Source: an uncultured bacterium
GTDB lineage: Bacteria > Bacillota_I > Bacilli_A > Mycoplasmatales > Metamycoplasmataceae
Direction: 5' to 3'
DNA: 10,024 nt
Assembly (NCBI GenBank): GCA_929200685.1
Contig: CAKNAO010000015.1
Location: 1-10,024, forward strand
Shown: in pieces, positions 1-7,479 of the stretch
Layout of the letters: every line of letters starts with the position of its first letter
Numbering within the stretch: the stretch's first letter is position 1
The notes under the pieces: model-generated
The model's input: only the letters and a program-made list of their open reading frames with translations
The model's database searches: none
Told to the model about the DNA's origin: nothing
Made by a program: the position numbers and the translations under genes

Positions 1-1210
1 TTAATTTTAATCCTTTTTCCTTAATTAGTTTTTCAACAACATTTTTAGAGTCAACAAGAAGAGGAATAATTAATTTAGCATGTCTTCCTGAAATTAAACC
101 TTCTTCAAGTTTTTTTAAAACTAATTTTATTTGAGAAGGTTTAATATTTAAATTAACAATTGATTTATTTAATGACTTTGCTAATGAAACTATTTCTGAA
201 AAAAATAATTTTGATAATTTATCTTTATTTTTATATTTTATTAAATCAAAATAATTTGACATTTCAATATTTGAAATAAGTTGTTCAACATATTCTTTTG
301 AAATATTTAAATTTAAATATCTTTGTTTTCTTTCATCAGGTAATTCATTTATTTTAATTGAATTGATAAATTTTTTACCCAAATATATAGGAGGGATATT
401 TGGTTCTGGAAAAAATTTATAATCAATTGGTTTAAACTTCATTCTCATTACAATTGTATCTTGTTTTTCTTCATCAAATTTTTTTGTACAATTTAATATT
501 TTTTCATTATTTAATAAACTTTTAATTTGTTTTTTAATTTCTATTTCAATAGATTTTTCAATATTAGAAATAGAATTTAAATTTTTAATTTCAACTTTTG
601 TTCCAAGTTCTTTTTGGCCAATTGGTCTTAACGAAATATTGACATCAACTCTCAAAGATCCTTCTTCCATTTTTCCATCAGAAATATCAAGTGAAATAAC
701 TAAATCTTTTATTTTTTGAACATATTTAGTAGCCTCTTTACTTGTTGAAATTTCTGGTTTACTTACAATTTCAATTAAGGGAGTTCCTGATCTATTGTAA
801 TTTAAATATGTTTTATTATTTTTATGAATTGATTTTGCTGCATCTTCTTCAAGATGAATTCTTTCAATATTGATAATTTTATTAGAAAGATTAATTATTC
901 CATCTTTAGCAATGGGATTTTTATTTTGAGTAATTTGATAGCCTTTTGGAAGATCGAAATAATAATAATTTTTTCTATCAAAATATAAAATATCATTAAT
1001 ATTCATTTTTAATGCTTTAGCAAATTTAATTGCTTTTATAACTGCTTTTTTGTTAACAGTTGGTAGTGTTCCTGGATAACCAACATCAATTGGTCAAATA
1101 TTTGTATTTGGAGAATCATTAAAATTATTTTTTGCTGGTGAAAACATTTTTGTTTTTGTATTTAAACAAAGATGAATTTCAATACCAATTATTGTTTCAA
1201 ATTTATTCAT
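1..1210 (-). CDS. gatB: Aspartyl/glutamyl-tRNA amidotransferase subunit B, 3' end cut by window edge
   Basis: GatB binds the misacylated tRNA and, as part of GatCAB, activates Glu-tRNA(Gln) with ATP and converts it to Gln-tRNA(Gln) using ammonia from GatA. The frame holds 403 codons and runs off the left edge with no stop; the family is about 475 residues, so roughly 70 C-terminal residues of the tail domain are missing from view. Visible family motifs are IGIEIH (residues 8-13), VGYPGTLP (43-50), FDRKNYYYFDLPKGYQI (77-93), HLEED (119-123, metal/ATP site), then KMEEGSLRVDVNISLRPIG and LPDERKQRY. The start is ATG with AAGGAG five bases upstream (1216-1221), and it overlaps the end of gatA by 8 bases. 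One TGA is read as Trp (IWPID). The usually strict QETR motif reads NCTK here. Identity is secure. Confidence 0.96.
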
Positions 1211-2507
1211 TATTTCTCCTTAAAAGTTTTTCAATATAAAGAGAATGAGATAAAAGCTTTTTATCTTCATATAATAAACCATCAATTACTAACGAAAATG
1301 GCATTCCATTATGTTTTTTTCAAGGAATAGTAATTGAAGGAGTTCCAGAAAGATTTGCATGAATTAAATAAGAATTTCAAAAACTATCATCTTTTTTTTC
1401 ATTAATTAAAGGTGCAATTTTTGTTGCTGGAAATATTAAAATATCAACTTGTTTTTTAATTTTATTAAATTCATCAACTATTAATCTTCTTACTTTTTGA
1501 GCTTTATAAAAAATGTCATTTATATTTTCTGATTGCAAAAAATAAGAACCAATAGTAAGTCTTTTTTGAACAAGTGGACCAAATAAACTACTTCTTGAAT
1601 TAATCATTATTTCATTTCAATCATTGCCTTTTTTACTTTTTCCGAATGTAATTCCACTTAAATTAGAATCATTAGATGAAACTTCTGAATATGAAATTGC
1701 TTGATAAACACCATCAATACTTTCAATCAATTTTTTATTTAATGAAAATTCTAAAACTTCAATACCATCTTCTTTTATTTGTTGTTTTAATTCTTTATAA
1801 GATTTTTTTAAATATTCTTCTATTTCATTAGCATTTTTTATAAAACCAACTTTTTTCATTTTAACAATTTTATTAATTGGTTTTTCAACTTCTTTTGAAG
1901 ACATATCATTTTCATCAAAACCATATAAAACATTTGAAGTCAAAATTGCATCTTCAATATTATGAGTAAAATATCCAACTGTATCTAAAGAACTTGCATA
2001 TGGAAATAATCCATATCTAGAAATAGCTCCATATGATGGTTTAAAACCATAAAAACCATTATAAGAAGCCGGAAGTCTTACTGAATCACCAGTATCTGAT
2101 CCTATTGAAACTGAAATATTTTTTGTAAATGTATAAACACTTCCAGAAGAAGAACCACCAATCATTCTTTTTTTATTTAAAGGATTTTTTGAAATATCAG
2201 AATAAGCATTAAAACCGCCACTACCACCTAGAGCAAGTTCGTCTAAATGCACATTAGCAACAATAGCAGCACCTGCATTTTTAATTTTTTTAATTATTGT
2301 TGCATCATAATTTGGTCAAAAATTTTCAAGAATTTTTGAAGAAGCTTGTACTTTAGAATTTTTATTAGCATAAACATCTTTAATTGTAAAAACAGCACCA
2401 TTAAGAATTCCTTTATTAAAAGTAGCATCTTCAAATAAATGAGATGTTGCTAAAGAATTTTTTAATTCTTTAATTGCATTTTTAATATTACCTTTATTTT
2501 TAATCAT
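1203..2507 (-). CDS. gatA: Glutamyl-tRNA(Gln) amidotransferase subunit A (amidase-signature enzyme)
   Basis: GatA hydrolyses glutamine and passes the ammonia to GatB. The frame encodes 434 residues when its four TGA codons are read as Trp. The Ser-cisSer-Lys triad is visible: Lys43 in TIKDVY, cis-Ser119 in GGSSSGS and nucleophile Ser142 in GSDTGDSVRLPAS, followed by GFKPSYGAISRYGLF. Compared with typical bacterial GatA (about 485 residues, catalytic Lys near 79), about 36 N-terminal residues are absent. The spacing of the two serines is one residue shorter, and two glycines of the signature are Ser and Asp. I recall similar sequences from other mycoplasmas, so this is probably a lineage trait rather than decay. 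The ATG has AAGGA five bases upstream (2513-2517) and overlaps the end of gatC by 8 bases; the gene's own end overlaps gatB by 8 bases. Confidence 0.96.
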
Positions 2508-2790
2508 TTAAATCCTTATTATTAATTACTACATAATTTTTATCTTTTGATGGAGCATTTTTTAAAAATTTTTCTTTTGATAAACCTTTTTTAGGAATAT
2601 CTTCTCTTAGAAAAAAAATAGGTGTTTCGTCAATACGAGTCATTGGTTTAACTTTATCAGTATTAATATTTTTTAATTTTTCAAATTTTTCTTGAAATTC
2701 TTTATATGTTTTTTCAATTTCAATTGCAATTTTATCATCAACTTTAAATTTTAAAGACTTAGAAATTTCAATAATTTTTTGTTTATTCAT
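2500..2790 (-). CDS. gatC: Aspartyl/glutamyl-tRNA amidotransferase subunit C
   Basis: GatC is the small subunit that wraps around GatA and GatB and stabilises the amidotransferase. The product is 96 residues, the usual length. The diagnostic C-terminal pattern is present: PMTRIDETP, then FLREDIPKKGLS, then FLKNAPSKDKNYVVI, matching the family LRxDxxxxGLxxExxLxNAP signature. The frame stays open upstream to an ATG at 2826, but the ATG at 2790 is preferred because AAGGAG (2795-2800) lies four bases before it and the protein then begins like family members. The start overlaps the end of ligA by 8 bases and the end overlaps the start of gatA by 8 bases, so the gene sits in a coupled ligA-gatC-gatA-gatB string. 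It has no tryptophan. Confidence 0.93.
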   Translation of the reverse strand: MNKQKIIEISKSLKFKVDDKIAIEIEKTYKEFQEKFEKLKNINTDKVKPMTRIDETPIFFLREDIPKKGLSKEKFLKNAPSKDKNYVVINNKDLND

Positions 2791-4759
2791 TTTTCTCCTT
2801 AATTTTTTCATTAAATTGTTTTTCATTTAAAATGGAAATATTTAATTCTTTTGCTTTTAATAATTTATTACCAACATTTTTACCTACAAGTAAATAATCT
2901 GTTTTTGAAGTAATTAAATTAGAAACATTTCCATTATATGATTCAATTATATCCATAAAATGTTTTCTTGGTTTAGTTAATGTTCCAGTTATTACAAATG
3001 TTAAATTTGTAAAAATATTAGATTTTGGAATTTTCATTTTTTGAATATTAACTCCTAGATTAATTAATTTTTTAATTAATTCTTGATTTTTTTTATCTTT
3101 AAAAAATAAAATTAAAGAATTAGCTACTTTATCTCCAATATCTCTAATTGATTCTAATGTTTTTAAATTTGAATTAATTAAATTATTTAAACTTCCAAGT
3201 CTTTTTGCAAGAATTTTAGAATTTTTACTCCCAATATATCTAATTCCTAAACTAAAAATAAATTTATCTAATGTCAAATTTTTTGATTTTTCTATTCCAA
3301 GTAATAAATTATTTAATGATTTTTCTTTTCAACCTGGAAGTTTTAATATTTTTTCTTTTTTATTTTTTAATTCAAATATTGATGGAATATCAATAATTAA
3401 ATTTTGTTTTATAAAAGTTTTTAATGTTTCAGAAGAAAATCCTTCAATATTTGTTGCATTTTTAGAAACAAAATGTTCAAAAGTAGAAATTTTTTTTTGA
3501 ATACAATTTTTATTTTCACAATATTGATCAACAAATCCTGATTCAACAATTAAAATTGAATTACATGAAGGACAATTTATATTGCGTTTTCATTTTTTAT
3601 TATTATTTTTAATTTTTATTCCTAAAACTTTTGGAATAATATCTCCTGCTTTTTTCACTTTAACAATATCACCAATATTTAAATTTAATTCTTCAATATA
3701 TTCAGCATTATGAAGTGTTGCTGCCTTAACTATTGTTCCAGCAAGTCTAACAGGAGAAAGTTTAGCATTATATGTGATTCTTCCGGTTCTTCCAACAGAG
3801 GGAAAAATATCTAAAAGTTTAGTTTCAGCAATTTCTTCTGGAAATTTATAAGCAATCATATATTTTGGAAATTTAATTGTTGAACCTATATCTTCTCATA
3901 AATTTATATTATTTACTTTTATGACAATACCATCAACAAGATATTCTAATTTATTCCTATTTTTGAACATTTCTTCAACTTTTTTAATTACTTCATTAAT
4001 GTTTTTCAAAAGAAATGTTTTTTGATTTGTTTTAATTCCATTTTTATTTAAAAATGTTATTATTTTATTTTGAGATTTTAGGTTATGATCTAAAGGATTA
4101 GGAATTGAATATAAAAAAGCAGATAAATTTCTTTTTTGAGCAATATTTGAATTAAGTTGTCTAATTGTTCCAGAAGCTGCATTTCTAGGATTTGCAAAAT
4201 TTAAACCTTTTTTATTTAATTCTTTAAAAATTTTATTAGTCATATAAATTTCACCTCTAACTTCAAGTTCATTTTTATATTCAATTATTTTTGGTATGTC
4301 TTTTATAACAACAACATTATGACTAACATCTTCACCTTCAAAACCATCACCTCTTGTAATTGCTTTTAAAAATTTTCCATTTTTATATTTAATCGAAATA
4401 GAAAGTCCATCTATTTTATATTCAACAATATAAGAAATATCTTTTTGAATATGAAGTGCTTCTTTAATTTGTTTATCAAATTTTAAAATATCTTCTTTAT
4501 TAAAAGCATTACCTAAAGAAAGCATAGGAAATTTATGTTTATTTTTTTTAAATCTATTATCAATTTTCCCACCTATTTTTTGAGTTATTGAATTAGAATC
4601 ATAATATTCAGGATATTTTTTTTCAAGTTCTAAAAGTTCATTATAAACTCCATCATATTCTAAATCTGATACTGAAGGATCATCATTTTCATAGTATTCT
4701 TTTGATCAAATATCTAATTTTTTTCTTAAATTTTCAATTCTTTTTTTAATTAAGAGCAT
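2783..4759 (-). CDS. ligA: NAD+-dependent DNA ligase
   Basis: LigA seals nicks in DNA during replication and repair using NAD+. The frame encodes 658 residues (E. coli 671), with four TGA codons read as Trp. Domain order is complete: an NMN-binding Ia domain near residues 1-70 (EYYENDDPSVSDLEYD), adenylation domain with catalytic Lys115 in EYKIDG, OB fold, a four-cysteine zinc finger (Cys396, 399, 414, 419), a helix-hairpin-helix region, and a C-terminal BRCT domain at about 582-655 (FVITGTL). The start is the ATG at 4759; an in-frame TAA lies 24 bases upstream and no other usual start intervenes. There is no Shine-Dalgarno site, but a TATAAT box sits 6 bases before the ATG. The gene follows the RluA-type gene by 27 bases and overlaps gatC by 8 bases. 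Confidence 0.97.
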
Positions 4760-4765
4760 AAAAAA

Positions 4766-4771
4766 ATTATA
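4766..4771 (-). promoter_or_regulatory. Candidate -10 box for a leaderless ligA transcript
   Basis: TATAAT on the minus strand ends exactly 6 bases before the ligA ATG. Transcription normally begins about 7 bases after the -10 box, which would place the first base on or next to the A of the ATG. No Shine-Dalgarno sequence is present in the 27-base gap. No good -35 is seen. In DNA this AT-rich a chance match is quite possible. Confidence 0.4.
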
Positions 4772-4786
4772 TAAAAAAATAATTAT

Positions 4787-5629
4787 TTATGAAATATCAA
4801 AATTTGGTTCAGAAATAAAAATTTTATTATTTAAATATTTAAGATCATTTTCTAAGTTATTAAAAATTATTTTGTATGAATGTAGATAAACTCTTTTAGC
4901 AGATTTTCCACCATATTTTGTATCACCTTTAATTGGAAATTTTAAAAATTCTAATGAAGATCGAATTTGGTGTTTTCTACCAGTAAATAATTTGATAATA
5001 ATAAGATTATTTTCTTGAGTTATAAATTGAGTTTGACATTTTTTTCCCATTTTATTTAAATTAACAATTTCTTTTTTTAATTTTTCATCATGAAAAATAT
5101 AAGCTTTTAAAATAAGATTTTTTTTCAAATTACTTATAGCTTTATAATATTTTTCAAAAAATTGTCTTTTATTGTTAAGTTCTAATAATGATTTAAAATT
5201 TTTTGCATAGACCATTATGCCAGAAGTAACTTTATCTAATCTTCCAATATGAGATGGTGTAAATGAATCTTTTTTTTCAAATTTTAAATAAGAAAGAACT
5301 TGATTATTAATTGAATTTTTTTCGCCATGAACTATAATGTTTTGAGGTTTATTTATTATTAAAATGTTTTTATCTTCAAAAATTATTTTAAAATTTATTT
5401 TTATTGAATTAATTTTATGAGATTTTACTAATTTAAGACCATAAATTTCAATAATATCACCACATTTTAAAATAATTTTTTTATTTTTAATTCGTTTATT
5501 ATTAATTTTAATATCTTTATTTCTAAATGTTTTTTCAATTCTTGAATAAGGAACATCATTAAAAAAAGAATTGATAAATTTTAATATTGTTCTTCCTTCA
5601 TCATTTTTGGTTGCAATAAATTTATTCAT
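4787..5629 (-). CDS. RluA-family 23S rRNA pseudouridine synthase (RluC/RluD type)
   Basis: This enzyme isomerises uridines in rRNA to pseudouridine. The 280-residue product has an N-terminal S4 RNA-binding domain (about residues 13-63) and then the catalytic domain: INKPQNIIVH (92-101), HIGRLDKVTSGIMVYAKN (127-144) with catalytic Asp132, TGRKHQIR (216-223), GDTKYGGK and YLHSYKIIF near the end. The S4 plus RluA architecture fits RluC or RluD; the exact uridine targets cannot be told from sequence alone, so I give no symbol. The protein has no tryptophan. The ATG at 5629 has no Shine-Dalgarno site but a TAGAAT box 6 bases upstream. It is the first gene of the minus-strand cluster, with ligA following after 27 bases, and it diverges from pyrG. 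Confidence 0.93.
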   Translation of the reverse strand: MNKFIATKNDEGRTILKFINSFFNDVPYSRIEKTFRNKDIKINNKRIKNKKIILKCGDIIEIYGLKLVKSHKINSIKINFKIIFEDKNILIINKPQNIIVHGEKNSINNQVLSYLKFEKKDSFTPSHIGRLDKVTSGIMVYAKNFKSLLELNNKRQFFEKYYKAISNLKKNLILKAYIFHDEKLKKEIVNLNKMGKKCQTQFITQENNLIIIKLFTGRKHQIRSSLEFLKFPIKGDTKYGGKSAKRVYLHSYKIIFNNLENDLKYLNNKIFISEPNFDIS

Positions 5630-5635
5630 AAACTT

Positions 5636-5641
5636 ATTCTA
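5636..5641 (-). promoter_or_regulatory. Candidate -10 box for a leaderless pseudouridine synthase transcript
   Basis: TAGAAT on the minus strand, followed by 6 bases (AAGTTT) and then the ATG at 5629, would start transcription on or beside the start codon. It is the only good -10 match between this gene and pyrG on this strand. No Shine-Dalgarno sequence is visible and no clear -35 was found. Confidence 0.42.
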
Positions 5642-5669
5642 AACTAATTAACAATTATTAAATTATTTT

Positions 5670-5678
5670 TGATAAAAT
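5670..5678 (+). promoter_or_regulatory. Extended -10 promoter of pyrG
   Basis: TGATAAAAT fits the extended -10 form TGn-TANAAT and predicts a start near 5685, giving a leader of about 17 bases that contains AAGGAG (5690-5695), 6 bases before the pyrG ATG. A weak -35 candidate, TTAACA (5648-5653), is 19 bases away. The same TTTTTGATA stretch leads into the -10 box of the tRNA-Gly gene. No attenuator or regulator site is seen in the short leader. Confidence 0.55.
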
Positions 5679-5701
5679 AGATAGATAATAAGGAGTTTAA
5701 A

Positions 5702-7306
5702 ATGGCAAAATTTATTTTTGTTACAGGGGGAGTAATATCAGGTCTTGGTAAGGGTGTTGTCGCTGCTTCTCTAGGAAGATTATTAAAATCAAGAGGATAT
5801 TCAGTTTTTGTTCAAAAACTTGATCCATATTTAAACTTAGATCCAGGCACAATGTCGCCTTATGAACATGGAGAAATTTATGTTACTCAAGATGGAGGAG
5901 AAACTGATTTAGATTTAGGTCATTATGAAAGATTTATTGGAACAAAATTTACAAAAGATTCAAATTATACATCTGGAAAAATTTATGATAAAATTCTTGA
6001 AAGGGAAAGAAATGGTTTTTATAAAGGTAAAACAGTTCAAATAATTCCGCATGTAACTAATTATATTGAAGAAATAATTTCAAATGCTGGTAAAAAATCA
6101 AAAGCTGATTTTGTTATAACTGAAGTAGGCGGAACGGTTGGAGACATTGAGTCCCAACCTTTTATTTTTGCTTTATCAAGTTTTTCTAATAAAAATAAAA
6201 ATAAATGTTTTTTTATTCATATATCATATGTTCCATATTTAGATGCTTCACAAGAATTTAAATCAAAACCAACTCAAAATTCAATTAAAGAACTTAGACA
6301 ATTAGGTATAAATCCAAACATGATGATTTTAAGATCTAACATTGAAATTTTTGATGATATAATTCAAAAAACTGCATTTTATTCAATGATTAAAAAAGAT
6401 TTAATTGTCAATCTTCCAAATGCTAATAGCATTTATGAAGTTCCTTTAATTTTAGAAGAAAAAAATGTTATTCAAAAAATTGAAAAATATTTTAATTTTA
6501 AAATAAAAAAACCTAAGTTAAATGAATGAAAAGATTTTGTTAAATTATTAAATAAAAAGAAAAAAGAAGAATGTAAAATTGCAATGATTGGAAAATACAC
6601 TGAATTTGAAGATGCATATTTTTCAATTATTGAAGCATTAAAAACTTCAGCTATTTATCAAAATAGTAAAATAAATTTAAAATGAATTAAATCTTCAAAA
6701 ATTAACAAAAAAAATATTGAATTAAAATTAAAAAATATAAATGGTGCTTTAATACTACCAGGATTTGGAAAAAGGGGTTTTGAAGGTAAAGTTATTGCTT
6801 CAAAATATTTAAGAAAAAACAAAATTCCTACATTTGGAATTTGTTATGGAATGCAAGCAATGGTAGTTGCTTGAGCACAAGAAAATGGTTATCCTAATGC
6901 AATCACAACTGAAAATAAAAAAAATGGAACGCCAATAATTGATATTATTAAAAACAAAAATAATGATGAATTATTAGGTGGTACTTTAAGACTTGGTGAA
7001 AATGAAACAAAAATTATTAAAGGGACAATTGCACACAAATTGTATGATAAGTTATCAGTTTTTGAAAGACATAGACATAGATATGAAGTTAATAAAAAAT
7101 ATAAAAATGATTTAGAAAAAAAAGGATTTATATTTTCTGGTTATAATCCTGAAAATAAATTGTCTGAAATAATTGAATATAATAAACATCCATTTTATAT
7201 TGGGGTCCAATTTCATCCTGAATTTAATTCAAATCCTTTAAAAGAACATCCATTATTTAAAAATTTTATTAAAATTGTTATAAAAAATAAAGAACAAAAA
7301 AAATAA
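5702..7306 (+). CDS. pyrG: CTP synthase (glutamine-hydrolysing)
   Basis: CTP synthase makes CTP from UTP, ATP and glutamine. The frame encodes 534 residues (E. coli 545) with three TGA codons read as Trp, the first at residue 276. The N-terminal synthase domain shows the P-loop region TGGVISGLGKGVVAASLGR (8-26), KLDPYLNLDPGTMSP, DLDLGHYERF, EVGGTVGDIESQPF and KSKPTQ for nucleotide binding. The C-terminal class I glutamine amidotransferase domain has nucleophile Cys381 in GICYGMQ, GGTLRLG, RHRHRYEVN, and His505 and Glu507 in QFHPEF. The oxyanion-hole segment reads LPGFGKRG where most homologues have PGGFG, one glycine fewer. The ATG has AAGGAG six bases upstream. It is the only plus-strand gene, divergent from the pseudouridine synthase and convergent with the tRNA. 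Confidence 0.97.
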
Positions 7307-7357
7307 TTTAAAAATATTTATTATTAAAAATTGTTTTGGTCATTTTTTTAAATGTTA

Positions 7358-7431
7358 TGGAGCAGGTGAAGGGAATCGAACCCTCATAGTCAGCTTGGAA
7401 GGCTGAAGTTCTGCCATTAAACTACACCTGC
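7358..7431 (-). tRNA. tRNA-Gly, anticodon UCC
   Basis: A full cloverleaf can be folded on the minus strand. The acceptor stem is GCAGGTG (7431-7425) with CACCTGC (7368-7362), followed by discriminator T and an encoded CCA (7360-7358). The anticodon stem TCAGC/GCTGA encloses loop CTTCCAA (7395-7401) with anticodon TCC (7397-7399). The T loop is TTCGATT. Length is 74 bases including CCA. Position 32 is C, which in the M. mycoides tRNA-Gly(UCC) is linked to reading all four glycine codons. It lies 48 bases downstream of rnr with its own promoter in the gap. Confidence 0.97.
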
Positions 7432-7447
7432 TTTTTAATGCTAAGTT

Positions 7448-7456
7448 ATTATATCA
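7448..7456 (-). promoter_or_regulatory. Extended -10 promoter of tRNA-Gly
   Basis: TGATATAAT on the minus strand is a perfect extended -10 element (TGn-TATAAT). It predicts a transcript start near 7441, about 10 bases before the mature tRNA 5' end at 7431. No convincing -35 is seen, which extended -10 promoters can do without. Read-through from rnr is also possible because no terminator is visible between them. Confidence 0.62.
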
Positions 7457-7479
7457 AAAACTAATTAAAAAAACATAAT

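Noticed and set aside
2500..2826. GatC starting at the upstream ATG (2826)
   Set aside because: It would extend the overlap with ligA and add 12 basic residues; the ATG at 2790 has AAGGAG at the right distance and gives the usual GatC length.
1203..4759. gatA and ligA each appear as several short open stretches, as if frameshifted
   Set aside because: The pieces are all in one frame and separated only by TGA, which is Trp in this organism; domains run through without loss.
5678..5691. Short TAGATAGATAATAA repeat before pyrG
   Set aside because: Two imperfect copies of 4 bases in an AT-rich leader; not enough to call an operator.
7341..7354. Possible terminator hairpin CATTT-TTTT-AAATG between pyrG and the tRNA
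   Set aside because: Only 5 weak base pairs in A/T-only surroundings; such matches are common by chance here.
7307..7357. Searched the convergent gap after pyrG for a small gene or RNA
   Set aside because: It is A/T-rich sequence with no start plus ribosome site and no stable fold.
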